Assembly (NCBI RefSeq): GCF_029027965.1
Contig: NZ_CP119082.1
Coordinates: forward strand, 1,654,001-1,718,000
Direction of reading: 5' to 3'
Source of the DNA: Paracoccus sp. S3-43
GTDB lineage: Bacteria > Pseudomonadota > Alphaproteobacteria > Rhodobacterales > Rhodobacteraceae
DNA: 64,000 nucleotides
In this document: one piece after another, positions 10,820 to 19,829 of the stretch
Position numbering within the stretch: the stretch's first letter is position 1
How the letters are laid out: each line of letters opens with the position of its first letter
Translations under genes and position numbers: made by a program
The notes under the pieces: generated by a model
Told to the model about the DNA's origin: nothing
Databases searched by the model: none
Seen by the model: the letters and a program-made list of their open reading frames with translations, nothing else

Positions 10820-11175
10820 CCGCGAAGTCGGTCCTTGTGCGGGAGCGCGCCCAGAGCCAGCCACTCGGCCCGGATCCGCGCAACCCGCGTATCGCCCAGG
10901 TCTGGAAAACGATGTCGAAGCCTGACCGGGTGATCCTGTCCGCCCGGATATCGGCCCTTTGGTTGGCGCTGCGGTCGATGTCCCACATGGCGACGGCGAG
11001 GTGAACGGCGGGCGTGAACGGCGGGCGGTGCCGCGAAGGCTTCGTCGAAGAACCCCGTCTGGCGGATCGCGCGCGGGCCTTCGCCCGACCACATGGGATC
11101 GTGATTTTCGAATGCGGAGAACAGCAGGGAGGCTCCCTGGCAGAGGCCGATCGCGTGATGGTTGAAAGGCTTCAT
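10816..11175 (-). pseudogene. H-type lectin domain protein, frame-damaged
   Basis: The first third (MKPFNHHAIG..FSAFENHDPMW..FFDEAFAAPPAVH) and the last fifth (GDTRVARIRAEWLALG) of this 119-codon frame match bacterial H-type lectin domain proteins, but the middle does not. The missing middle (LAVAMWDIDRSANQ..ITRSGFDIVFQTW) is intact in the next frame. Two lesions explain it: a 13-nt tandem duplication at 11002-11027 (+1) and loss of one C in the run at 10895-10897 (-1). They cancel, so the frame stays open but about 36 codons are scrambled. Either a real double event or an assembly error. Start ATG at 11175 has GGAAGGG upstream. Confidence 0.7.
11002..11027. repeat. 13-nt perfect tandem duplication
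   Basis: Two adjacent identical copies of TGAACGGCGGGCG (11002-11014 and 11015-11027). It lies inside the H-lectin gene and creates its first frameshift. Confidence 0.9.
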
Positions 11176-11275
11176 CCCCCACCCTTCCTTCGACCGAAGG
11201 GTATCCCGTCGCCGGTCCAGTACGGCCGGTGGCTACAAATTTCGACAACCTTCTGAACGGCCTGACTTTCGCCTC

Positions 11276-11716
11276 TCAGGCGAAGGCTTCCTCGAAGGCG
11301 CGTTCCAGGATTTCCACCTGTCCCCGACCGTCCACCAAGGCGGCGTCAAAGCGCAATTCCGGCAAAGGCGTCTGCCCGGCCGCCTCGCAATATTCCAATG
11401 CCGCGCGCATGATGCGGCCTTGTTGCGCGGCGCCCAACCGGCAGGCAGCCTCTTGATGGGTCGAGGACTGCTTGACCTCGACAAAGACCAGGCATTTCCC
11501 GTCCCTCGCAATCAGGTCGACCTCTCCGGCCTTGCCACGCCAGCGTCGCGCCAGGATCGTCATGCCCTTGCGTTCCAGCAGGCGGGCCACGCTGTCCTCG
11601 GCCATCGCGCCGGACAAATGCGCCAGGCGTCCCCGCGTCCTGCGGACCGACGACACCTGCCGGGGCTGCAAGGGCACCGCCCATGGCAGGTCCAGCGATC
11701 TGACGGCATGGCCCAT
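11276..11716 (-). CDS. YraN/UPF0102 endonuclease-like protein
   Basis: A 146-aa UPF0102 (YraN) protein with the restriction-endonuclease-like fold: G..AE..V...L...G......R...GE(V)DLIA..G..LVFVEVK, with acidic residues in GEVDLI and FVEVK. Biochemical role is not settled in the family. The ATG at 11716 is preferred; a TTG at 11722 would overlap the rsmI stop. rsmI lies immediately upstream in the same direction, a widely conserved pairing. A GC-rich hairpin overlaps the stop codon. Confidence 0.85.
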   Translation of the reverse strand: MGHAVRSLDLPWAVPLQPRQVSSVRRTRGRLAHLSGAMAEDSVARLLERKGMTILARRWRGKAGEVDLIARDGKCLVFVEVKQSSTHQEAACRLGAAQQGRIMRAALEYCEAAGQTPLPELRFDAALVDGRGQVEILERAFEEAFA

Positions 11717-11718
11717 CT

Positions 11719-12627
11719 TCAATCCTTCCCTTCATCCGACAGCCCGAGCGCGATCTGATAGACATCGCGCCGCGCCATTCCCAGTTCCGCCGCCACTTCG
11801 CGGGCGGCATCCTTCACCGTCATCGACGCCAGCCGTGCTTGCAGCGCGGCGCGCACCGTCTGGCCGTCCGCCTGCACCGGCTGGGGCCGGTCGACCAGCA
11901 TCACGACCTCTCCCTTCAGGGTGGCCATGCGCGGATCCTGCGCCAGTTCGGCGGCGGTGCCCCGGATCACTTCCTCGAACCGTTTGGTCAGTTCCCGCGC
12001 CACCACTGTAAGTCGATTCGCATCAACCTCGCACATCTCTTTCAATGTTTGATTAACGCGCCTCGGGCTTTCGAACAGGATCAGCGTGGCATCGACCGCC
12101 ATCCAGTCGCGCAGCCAGGTCAGCCGCGCGCCCTTGGTGGATGGCGGAAAGCCCAGGAACAGGAAACGGTCGCTGGGCAGGCCCGACAGGCTCAGCGCCA
12201 CCAGTGGGGCCGAGGGGCCGGGAATCGCCTGGACCCGGTGGCCCAGGGACGCGGCCTCTCGGGCGAGGCGGTAGCCCGGATCGGCCACCAGGGGCGTGCC
12301 CGCGTCCGAGGCATAGGCGACGCTGGCCCCGCCCGCCAGGGCCGCCATCAATCCGGGCCGGGCGCGTTCGCCGTTATGGTCGTGATAGGGCACGATCCGC
12401 CTGCCCCGCAGCGGAATGCCGTGGATGTCCAGCAGGTGACGCAGCACGCGCGTATCCTCTGCCGCCAGCACATCGGCGGCATTCAGCACGTCAAGCGCCC
12501 GCAGCGTGATGTCGCGCGCGGTGCCGATGGGCGTCGCCACCAGATAGAGGCCGGAGTCCAGCCGCGGCGCCTCGACATGGGCCGACAGGCGATGGGCGGA
12601 TTGGGGTTCGTCGCGTGCTCCGGTCAT
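11719..12627 (-). CDS. rsmI: 16S rRNA 2'-O-ribose C1402 methyltransferase
   Basis: RsmI, 302 aa, a tetrapyrrole-methylase-fold enzyme that 2'-O-methylates C1402 of 16S rRNA at the P site. Landmarks are LYLVATPIGTARDITLRAL near the start, AAEDTRVLRHLL, SDAGTPLVADPGYRL and the PGPSA SAM loop. The ATG at 12627 has a strong GGAAGGAG six bases upstream on the minus strand; the open frame to 12654 adds nothing conserved. Operon with yraN; divergent from the LpoA-like lipoprotein gene, an arrangement common in Rhodobacteraceae. Confidence 0.95.
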   Translation of the reverse strand: MTGARDEPQSAHRLSAHVEAPRLDSGLYLVATPIGTARDITLRALDVLNAADVLAAEDTRVLRHLLDIHGIPLRGRRIVPYHDHNGERARPGLMAALAGGASVAYASDAGTPLVADPGYRLAREAASLGHRVQAIPGPSAPLVALSLSGLPSDRFLFLGFPPSTKGARLTWLRDWMAVDATLILFESPRRVNQTLKEMCEVDANRLTVVARELTKRFEEVIRGTAAELAQDPRMATLKGEVVMLVDRPQPVQADGQTVRAALQARLASMTVKDAAREVAAELGMARRDVYQIALGLSDEGKD

Positions 12628-12716
12628 CGCCTTCTCCTTCCGACTGATTGCCAAGCAAGCCTGTTGGTCCTAGGCTGGCCGCACCTCGCCGATACCTTAC
12701 AGCAGGGAAGTTTCAT

Positions 12717-13925
12717 ATGGTCGTTTCCGCCACAACCCGGCCCGCCGCCGGATTGCGCCGCGCCTTTACCCGTGCCGCAGCCATCCTGTCCGCCTTCGTC
12801 CTGGCCGCCTGCGACCCCGTCGGAGGATCGCAGCAGGCCAGCGGTCCCGCCATCGGCCCGCTGATCAACCCCGGCGAACCGGTGCGGGTTGCCCTGCTGG
12901 CGCCGGGCGGCAGCGGATCGGCCGATCTGGAATGGCTGTCGCGCAGCCTCAAGAACGCCGCGCGCATGGCCGCCGCCGATGCGCAGGGCGCGACGATCGA
13001 CCTGCGCGTCTATGACACCGGGACCAGCACGGAACAGGCCGTGGCCCAGGCCAATGCCGCCGCCGATGCGGGCGCGCAGATCATCGTCGGCCCGCTGTTC
13101 GCCGAAGGCGCCAATGCCGTGGGCAATGCCATGCGGCCGCGCAACATCAACGTCCTGTCCTTTTCCAACAACGCCGAGATCGCGGGCGGCAACGTCTTCA
13201 TCCTGGGCAACAGCTTCGCCAATATCGCCGACCGGCTGGTCGGCTATGGCGTCCGCCAGGGCAAGCGCAACATCTATGTCGTGGCCGAGGACGACATCGC
13301 CGGCCAGCTTGGCGGGCGCGCCATCGAGACCGCCATCGCCCGCAACCGCGCGCGGCTGGCCGGGCGCATCAACCACCCGGTCTCGGTGACCGGCATCGAC
13401 ACCGTGGCCCCGCAGATCGCCGCAGCGGCCCGGTCCGGCCAGGTGGACGCGGTGTTCATGACGGCCAACAACCAGGCCGTCCTGCCCTATCTGACGGAAA
13501 AGCTGGCCGCCGCCGGGGTCCGGTCGCCCGTCACGCAGATGATGGGCCTGACCCGCTGGGACCAGCCCCCCGCCCGCATCTCCCTGCCGCAGTTGCAGGA
13601 AGGCTGGTTCGCGATCCCGGACCAGGGCCTGCGCGCGCAGTTCGACGCCCGCTATCGCGGCGCTCACGGCGAACAGCCGCACGACCTGGCCAGCCTAGCC
13701 TATGACGGGGTGGCGGCGATCGCGTCGCTGGTCCGCAGCGGACAGCGCAATGCCCTGACGACCACCGGGCTGACGCAGCGCGCGGGATTCGCGGGCGTCG
13801 GCGGCGTCTTCCGGCTGCGGCCCGACGGCACCTCGGAACGAGCCCTGGCGGTCGCCACCCTGCGCGGCAACCGGCTGGTGATCCTGGATCCGGCGCAGCG
13901 CGGCTTTGGCGGCGCCGGGTTCTGA
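12717..13925 (+). CDS. Penicillin-binding protein activator (LpoA-like lipoprotein)
   Basis: A 402-aa periplasmic-binding-protein-fold lipoprotein related to the C-terminal domain of LpoA/YraM. A signal peptide ends at lipobox LAAC with Cys32, so the protein should be anchored in the outer membrane facing the periplasm. The rest resembles a type I Leu/Ile/Val-binding fold (VALLAPGGSG..; IIVGPLFAEG; SFSNN). It lacks the N-terminal TPR domain of E. coli LpoA. The role in peptidoglycan synthesis is inferred from family and from the next genes (glnD, murJ). Start ATG 12717 has GGGAAG upstream. Confidence 0.85.
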   Translation: MVVSATTRPAAGLRRAFTRAAAILSAFVLAACDPVGGSQQASGPAIGPLINPGEPVRVALLAPGGSGSADLEWLSRSLKNAARMAAADAQGATIDLRVYDTGTSTEQAVAQANAAADAGAQIIVGPLFAEGANAVGNAMRPRNINVLSFSNNAEIAGGNVFILGNSFANIADRLVGYGVRQGKRNIYVVAEDDIAGQLGGRAIETAIARNRARLAGRINHPVSVTGIDTVAPQIAAAARSGQVDAVFMTANNQAVLPYLTEKLAAAGVRSPVTQMMGLTRWDQPPARISLPQLQEGWFAIPDQGLRAQFDARYRGAHGEQPHDLASLAYDGVAAIASLVRSGQRNALTTTGLTQRAGFAGVGGVFRLRPDGTSERALAVATLRGNRLVILDPAQRGFGGAGF

Positions 13926-13927
13926 TC

Positions 13928-16711
13928 TTGTCCGACCTGCCCGAGACGACGATTCTGCAAAGCGCCCCGGCCCTGTCCGGGGCGCATCCCATCTTCGACC
14001 CCGCCTCTTTCCTGCCGATCCTGGACGGGGCGCTGTCGGGCCTGTCCGAAGGCCGGGCGATCCGGGCGCGCACCGTGGCCCTGCTGTCGGACGCCCGGTC
14101 CGAGGCCATGCGCGCCATCGAGGCGGGCCTTGCCAGCCACCCCCGCGCCGCGCGCGAAACCGTGCGCGCCATCGCCAGCCTGACCGACGGCATCGTCATC
14201 GCCACCCATCACGTCGCCACGACCCGGCTGCATCCCCAGCAATCCCCATCCGAGGCCGAACGGCTGGCGGTGCTGGCCGTAGGCGGCTATGGCCGGGCGG
14301 AAATGGCGCCCGAATCCGACGTGGACCTGCTGTTCCTGACGCCGTGGAAGATCACCGCCTGGGCGGAAAGCGTGGTCGAATCGATGCTGTATATCCTGTG
14401 GGATCTGAAGCTGAAGATCGGCCATTCCATCCGCAGCGTGGACGACTGCATCCGCCTGGGCGCGGGCGACATGACCATCCGCACCTCGCTGGTCGAACAC
14501 CGGCTGGTCGCGGGCCACGCCCCCCTGGCCGAGGAATTGCGCGAACGCCTGTGGGTCGAGCTGTTTTCCCGCACCATCCCCGAATTCATCGAGGCCAAGC
14601 TGGAAGAACGCTCGGCCCGCCACCAGCGGCAGGGCGGCCAGCGATATGTCCTGGAACCCAACGTCAAGGAGGGCAAGGGCGGGCTGCGCGACCTGCAAAC
14701 GCTGTACTGGATCGCGAAATACATCCACCGCGTCGACCGCGCCGTCGAACTGGTCGATCTGGGGGTCTTCACGCGCGAAGAACACCTGGCCTTCTGGCAG
14801 GCCGAGGATTTCCTCTGGGCCGTGCGCTGCCACCTGCACCTGATCGCGGGGCGGCCGGCCGACGTGCTGTCCTTCGACATGCAGGTCGAGGTCGCGCGGC
14901 GCATGGGCTACAAGGACACGACCGCCCGGCGCGGCGTGGAATATTTCATGCAGGACTATTTCCGCCACGCCACCCATGTGGGCGAGCTGACCCGCGTCTT
15001 CCTGACCGAGCTTGAGGCCCGCCATGTCCGCAGCGCGCCCTTCCTGGGCCGCCTGTTCCGCCGCCGCCGCAAGCTGCGGCACGGTTTCGTCGACAACCTG
15101 GGCCGTCTGGCCATCGCCGACGACGCGGCCTTTCTTCAAGACCCGCTGAACATCCTGCGCCTGTTCGAGGAGGCGCTGCGCACCGGCATCCTGATCCATC
15201 CCGACGCCATGCGGCTGGTCGCGGCCAATCTGGATCTGATCGACGACAAGGTCCGCAGCGACCCCGAGGCGACGCGGATCTTCCTGGATCTGCTGCTGAA
15301 GCACGGCAACCCCGAACGTGGCTTGCGCCGCATGAACGAACTGGGCGTGCTGGCGGCCTTCATCCCGGAATTCGAACCGGTCGTGGCGATGATGCAGTTC
15401 AACATGTATCACCACTATACGGTGGACGAACATTCCATCCAATGCGTCGCCGCCCTGGCCGAGATCGAGCGGGGCGAGCATCCCGAAGACCTGCCCCTGT
15501 CCAGCGAGATCATGGAGACCGGCATCAACCGCCGCGTCCTTTATCTCGCGGTGCTGCTGCACGACATCGGCAAGGGGCGGCGAGAGGATCATTCGATCCT
15601 GGGGGCGCGGCTGGCGCGGCGGATCGCGACCCGCTTCGGCTTTCCGCAGGACGAGATCGACACCGTGGAATGGCTGGTGCGCAACCACCTGCTGATGTCG
15701 GACGTGGCGCAGAAGCGCGACATCGCCGACCCGCGCACGCTGCGCGATTTCGCCAAGGCGGTGAAGACCCGCAGGCGGCTGGACATGCTGCTGGTGCTGA
15801 CGGTCTGCGACATTCGCGGCGTCGGCCCCGGCACCTGGAACAACTGGAAGGCCGCGCTGCTGCGCAAGCTGCACGAGGAAACCGCCCTGGTCCTGGAAAA
15901 CGGGATGGAGGAGCTGAACCGCGACCGCCGCCAGACCGAATCCAAGCGCAGCCTGCGCCACCTGCTGATCGCCAAGGGATGGGAGGCCAAGGCCATCCGG
16001 GCCGAGCTTGGGCGCCATTACGACAGCTATTGGTCGGGGCTGCCCACCGAAACGCAGGCCAGCTTTGCCGAAATGCTGAACGGCATCGAACCGGATGAGA
16101 TCCGCATCGACCTGCGCGCCGACCCCGACCGCGACGCCACGCGCGCGGCCTTCGTGCTGGCCGACCATCCAGGGATCTTTTCCCGCCTCTGCGGGGCGCT
16201 GACGCTGATGGGCGCGAACGTGGTCGATGCGCGGACCTATACGACGCGGGACGGCTTCGCGACCGCCGTCTTCTGGGTGCAGGATCCCGATGGCAGCCCC
16301 TTTGACGAAGACCGGATGCCCAGGCTGCGCCAGAAGATCCTGAGCATCCTGAGGGGAGAGATCGTCGCGCGCGAGGCCTTCGCCACCCGCGACAAGCCCA
16401 AGAAGCGCACACGGGAATTCAGGTTCCCGACCCATGTCACCTTCGACAACGAAGGCAGCGACATCTATACCATCATCGAGGTGGATACCCGCGACCGTCC
16501 CGGCCTGCTCTATGACCTGACCCGGACGATGGCCGCGAACCATATCCAGATCGTCAGCGCGGTGATCGCCACCTTCGGCGCGCAGGTGGTGGACAGTTTC
16601 TATGTCAAGGATATGTTCGGCCTGAAACTGCACAGCGACGCGAAACGCGACGCCCTGGAAAAGAAACTGCGCGCGGCCATCGCCGACGGGGCAAAACGGG
16701 CAGAGGCATAA
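13928..16711 (+). CDS. glnD: [Protein-PII] uridylyltransferase/uridylyl-removing enzyme
   Basis: GlnD, 927 aa, the nitrogen-status sensor that uridylylates PII proteins when glutamine is low and removes UMP when it is high. Nucleotidyltransferase motif GGYGRAEMAPESDVDLLF at residues 119-136 with Asp131/Asp133, HD phosphohydrolase domain with LLHDIGKGRREDHS in the middle, and two C-terminal ACT domains (glutamine sensing). All catalytic residues are present. Start is TTG at 13928, 2 nt after the upstream stop. murJ follows within 4 nt. Typical length for alphaproteobacteria. Confidence 0.96.
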   Translation: MSDLPETTILQSAPALSGAHPIFDPASFLPILDGALSGLSEGRAIRARTVALLSDARSEAMRAIEAGLASHPRAARETVRAIASLTDGIVIATHHVATTRLHPQQSPSEAERLAVLAVGGYGRAEMAPESDVDLLFLTPWKITAWAESVVESMLYILWDLKLKIGHSIRSVDDCIRLGAGDMTIRTSLVEHRLVAGHAPLAEELRERLWVELFSRTIPEFIEAKLEERSARHQRQGGQRYVLEPNVKEGKGGLRDLQTLYWIAKYIHRVDRAVELVDLGVFTREEHLAFWQAEDFLWAVRCHLHLIAGRPADVLSFDMQVEVARRMGYKDTTARRGVEYFMQDYFRHATHVGELTRVFLTELEARHVRSAPFLGRLFRRRRKLRHGFVDNLGRLAIADDAAFLQDPLNILRLFEEALRTGILIHPDAMRLVAANLDLIDDKVRSDPEATRIFLDLLLKHGNPERGLRRMNELGVLAAFIPEFEPVVAMMQFNMYHHYTVDEHSIQCVAALAEIERGEHPEDLPLSSEIMETGINRRVLYLAVLLHDIGKGRREDHSILGARLARRIATRFGFPQDEIDTVEWLVRNHLLMSDVAQKRDIADPRTLRDFAKAVKTRRRLDMLLVLTVCDIRGVGPGTWNNWKAALLRKLHEETALVLENGMEELNRDRRQTESKRSLRHLLIAKGWEAKAIRAELGRHYDSYWSGLPTETQASFAEMLNGIEPDEIRIDLRADPDRDATRAAFVLADHPGIFSRLCGALTLMGANVVDARTYTTRDGFATAVFWVQDPDGSPFDEDRMPRLRQKILSILRGEIVAREAFATRDKPKKRTREFRFPTHVTFDNEGSDIYTIIEVDTRDRPGLLYDLTRTMAANHIQIVSAVIATFGAQVVDSFYVKDMFGLKLHSDAKRDALEKKLRAAIADGAKRAEA

Positions 16712-16714
16712 ATC

Positions 16715-18244
16715 ATGAAATCGGGACTGGTGCGCGGATTCCTCTCGGTAGGGATCTGGACCTTCGTGTCGCGCGTCTCGGGCTTTGTCCGCGACATCCT
16801 GATGGCCGCCTGGCTGGGCAGCGGCGCGATGGCGGACGCCTTCTTCGTGGGCCTGTCGCTGCCCAACATGTTCCGCCGCTTCTTCGCCGAGGGCGCCTTC
16901 AACACCGCCTTCGTGCCGATGTTCGCCAAGAAGCTGGACGATCGCGCCGACGCGCAACGCTTCGCGTCCGAGGCGTTTTCCGGCCTGCTGATGAGCGTGC
17001 TGATCCTGTCGGCCGTGGCGATGGTGTTCATGCCGGGGCTGGTCTGGCTGATGGCATCCGGCTTTGCCGGAGACGAGCGTTTTCCGCTGGCGGTGCAATA
17101 TGGCCGGATCATGTTTCCGTATATCCTGCTGATCTCGCTGGCCTCGATGATCTCGGGCGTGCTGAACGCGAACGGCCGCTTCACCGCCGCCGCCGCCGCG
17201 CCGGTGCTGCTGAACCTGCTGTTCATCGCGGCGATGGCGGTGGCCTGGTGGCGGGGCTGGGACGTGGGCCTGACGCTGGCCTGGGCCACGCCGCTGACCG
17301 GGATCGCGCAGCTTGCGCTTGTCTGGTGGGACGCGCATCGCACCGGCTGGTCCTTCACGCCCCGCCGCCCGCGCCTGACCCCCGACATGCGCCGCCTGCT
17401 GGCCGTGGCCCTGCCCGCCGCCTTCGCGGGCGGCGTGGTGCAGATCAACCTGCTGGTCGGCCGCCAGGTCGCCAGCCATTTCGAGGGCGCGATTTCCTGG
17501 CTGTCCTATTCCGACCGCCTGTATCAACTGCCGCTGGGCGTGGTCGGCGCGGCGGTGGCCGTGGTGCTGCTGCCCGAACTGTCGCGGCGGCTGCGGGCGG
17601 GGGATCACGCGGGCGGCCAGTCGGCCTATTCCCGCGCCACCGAATTCGGGCTGTTCCTGACCCTGCCCGCCGGCTTCGCCATCGCGGTCATCGCCGAACC
17701 GATGGTCAGCACCCTGTTCGAGCGCGGGCAGTTCACCGCATATGACACCACGCAGACCGCCCGCGCGCTGATCGTCTATGCCTTCGGCCTGCCCGCCTTC
17801 GTGCTGCAAAAGATCCTGCAACCGCTGTATTTCGCGCGCGAGGATACGAAGACCCCGTTCCGCTATGCGCTGTGGTCGATGCTGGTCAACGCCATCGTGG
17901 CCTTCGGGCTGATGCCCTGGCTGGGCTTCCTGGCCGCCGCCCTGGGCACCACGGTCGCCGCCTGGATCATGGTCGCGCAACTGTGGTGGGGCACCCGCGC
18001 CATGGGCGACGCGGCCCGCGCCGACGCCCGCCTGTGCCGCAAGACGCCGCTGATCGTGCTGTCCTCGGCGTTGATGGCGGGGGCGCTGTGGCTGGTGATG
18101 GGCTGGCTGGACGCCGCCCAGGTCGGGAAGGTGCCGGGTCTGGCGATCCTCGTCTTCGGCGGGGCCGCGATCTATTTCACGCTCAGCTTCGCGACCCGCG
18201 CCTATCGGCTGTCCGACCTGAAGGCGGCGATGCGCCGGCGCTAG
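16715..18244 (+). CDS. murJ: Lipid II flippase MurJ
   Basis: MurJ/MviN, 509 aa, MOP-superfamily transporter that flips lipid II across the inner membrane for peptidoglycan synthesis. The N-terminal SRVSGFVRDILMA and ..ADAFFVGLSLPNMFRRFFAEGAFNTAFVP blocks are diagnostic, with about 14 hydrophobic helices following. Begins 3 nt after glnD; glnD-murJ-trpS order is typical in Rhodobacteraceae, though here two minus-strand genes (SDR and rhomboid homologue) lie between murJ and trpS. Its stop is 1 nt from the stop of the convergent SDR gene. Confidence 0.96.
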   Translation: MKSGLVRGFLSVGIWTFVSRVSGFVRDILMAAWLGSGAMADAFFVGLSLPNMFRRFFAEGAFNTAFVPMFAKKLDDRADAQRFASEAFSGLLMSVLILSAVAMVFMPGLVWLMASGFAGDERFPLAVQYGRIMFPYILLISLASMISGVLNANGRFTAAAAAPVLLNLLFIAAMAVAWWRGWDVGLTLAWATPLTGIAQLALVWWDAHRTGWSFTPRRPRLTPDMRRLLAVALPAAFAGGVVQINLLVGRQVASHFEGAISWLSYSDRLYQLPLGVVGAAVAVVLLPELSRRLRAGDHAGGQSAYSRATEFGLFLTLPAGFAIAVIAEPMVSTLFERGQFTAYDTTQTARALIVYAFGLPAFVLQKILQPLYFAREDTKTPFRYALWSMLVNAIVAFGLMPWLGFLAAALGTTVAAWIMVAQLWWGTRAMGDAARADARLCRKTPLIVLSSALMAGALWLVMGWLDAAQVGKVPGLAILVFGGAAIYFTLSFATRAYRLSDLKAAMRRR

Positions 18245-18245
18245 A

Positions 18246-19001
18246 CTAGCGCGCCGTATAGCCGCCATCGACCAGGTGATAGGATCCGGTGATGAAGCTG
18301 GCCTGGTCCGACAGCAGGTAAAGCACCAGCGAGGCGACCTCATCAGCGGTGCCCAGCCGCTGCAAGGCATGTTGCGTGGCAAGATAGTCCAGCGTCCGGC
18401 TGTCCAGATTCTCGTCCAACATCGGCGTGCTGATGAAGCCCGGCCCGACCGCGTTCACGCGGATCCCATCCGCCGCATGTTCCAGCGCGGCCGCCTTGGT
18501 CAGCCCGTTCACCCCGTGCTTGGCCGCGACATAGGCCGAGGATTTGGCGAATCCCACCGAACCCAGGATCGAGGACATGTTGACGACGGCCCCGCCGCCC
18601 GCGCGCTTCATCGCCGGGATCGCAAAGCGCATCCCCAGGAAGACGCCGATCAGGTTCACGTCGATGACCTTCCTCCAGGCCTCGACCGGATAGTCGCCCG
18701 TTGTCGCCTGGGCGCCGCCGATCCCGGCATTGTTGACCAGGTGCGACAGCGACCCGGTCTCATCCTCGGCAAAGCGCACAAGCGCCTGGATATCGCTTTC
18801 GGACGCCACATCGGCGGCGCAGGCCAGGGCCCTGCCCCCCGCTGCGACGATGGCATTGGCGACTTTCTGCGCGGCGTCCCGGTTCAGGTCCGACACCACG
18901 ACCGTGCCGCCCGCCGCCGCATAGCCTTCGGCGATGGCGCGCCCGATGCCGGATGCCGCGCCCGTCACGACGCCCGTTCTGCCTGCGAATTCGATCTTCA
19001 T
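18246..19001 (-). CDS. SDR family NAD(P)-dependent oxidoreductase
   Basis: A 251-aa classical short-chain dehydrogenase/reductase. The cofactor loop TGAASGIG is at residues 13-20, NNAG near 90-93, catalytic Ser143/144, Tyr157 and Lys161 (YVAAK), and the C-terminal SFITGSYHLVDGGY is family-typical. An acidic Asp after beta-2 (VVSDLNRD) favours NAD(H). Substrate unknown. It lies between murJ and a rhomboid-like gene; the SDR start is about 50 bp from the rhomboid stop, so they may be co-transcribed. Confidence 0.88.
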   Translation of the reverse strand: MKIEFAGRTGVVTGAASGIGRAIAEGYAAAGGTVVVSDLNRDAAQKVANAIVAAGGRALACAADVASESDIQALVRFAEDETGSLSHLVNNAGIGGAQATTGDYPVEAWRKVIDVNLIGVFLGMRFAIPAMKRAGGGAVVNMSSILGSVGFAKSSAYVAAKHGVNGLTKAAALEHAADGIRVNAVGPGFISTPMLDENLDSRTLDYLATQHALQRLGTADEVASLVLYLLSDQASFITGSYHLVDGGYTAR

Positions 19002-19052
19002 GCCTTGTCCTTTCCTGGATATGGAACCGTGCCGATCATCGCACGGGAATCG

Positions 19053-19754
19053 TCAGCGCGCCCTGATCTGGCGCAAGACCCGTTGCATCCCGCCGTCGAC
19101 CAGCAGGAAGCTGAGACCGAAGCCCACGAAAAACCCGGCGATCTCGGCGATCCAGCCAAAGCCCGCGCCGCCGAAGACGATGCCGAACACAAGCTGGAAG
19201 GCCAGCAACATCCCGATCAGCGTGAAGGCCCGCATCCGGTTGGCGTGGACGGCGCCAAGCCGCGTCCACAGCAGGAAGGTGAAGGCCCCCACCAGCCCAT
19301 AGACCGCCGGATAGCCGCCGATCAGAGGTCCCGGCCGCCCCGGCAGCAGCGAAATCGCCGCCGTATAGACCAGGGCGCCGCCGATGGCCGATCCCAGGAA
19401 CAGCGCGATCACCGCCCAGGGCCGGAACTCGCGCGCGATCATGTTGCCAAGCGCCAGGGTGAAGACCACCACGAAGGCCGCATGGGTGAAGGACGAATTG
19501 ACGAAGCTGTAGGACAGGATGCGGTAAGCCTGGTCCCAATCGACCGCGCCCAACTGCCACATGCGCTGCACCATCTCGGGCGCGAAGGCGGTCATCTGCA
19601 TGGCCGACAGCCGCAGCCCCACGCCCTGCGCGCCGCCGATCAGCCCGGTCTGGCCCAACAGGAACAGGATCTCTCCGGCGATCGCGGGCAGGCACAGCGC
19701 CCAGACGGCGGCGGGAATCGGGTTGAGGGGCGAGACGGGCATGGCCTGGCGCAT
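19053..19754 (-). CDS. Rhomboid-family membrane protein, catalytically dead
   Basis: A 233-aa six-helix rhomboid-fold protein. In active rhomboids the serine lies in G-x-S-G; here the aligned segment is GGYPAVYGLVGA with Tyr148 in place of Ser. The catalytic His of the AHxxG motif is also replaced: WIAEIAGF has Glu204. Both members of the dyad are gone, so this is a pseudo-protease of the iRhom/derlin type by inference. The ATG at 19754 has GAAGGAA upstream; the much longer open frame is an antisense shadow of trpS. Lies between the SDR gene and trpS (divergent). Confidence 0.8.
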   Translation of the reverse strand: MRQAMPVSPLNPIPAAVWALCLPAIAGEILFLLGQTGLIGGAQGVGLRLSAMQMTAFAPEMVQRMWQLGAVDWDQAYRILSYSFVNSSFTHAAFVVVFTLALGNMIAREFRPWAVIALFLGSAIGGALVYTAAISLLPGRPGPLIGGYPAVYGLVGAFTFLLWTRLGAVHANRMRAFTLIGMLLAFQLVFGIVFGGAGFGWIAEIAGFFVGFGLSFLLVDGGMQRVLRQIRAR

Positions 19755-19829
19755 CGGGTTTCCTTCGCGGTTGCGATCGCTTTGGCCAAGGGCTAAGCCA
19801 CTGGCAGCGAAAATCCAAGCAGGCCCGAC

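Noticed and set aside
13700..18382. A 1560-codon open frame antisense to glnD and murJ
   Set aside because: A high-GC shadow: rich in Arg, Gln, His and Gly with no family pattern, fully opposite two well-supported genes.
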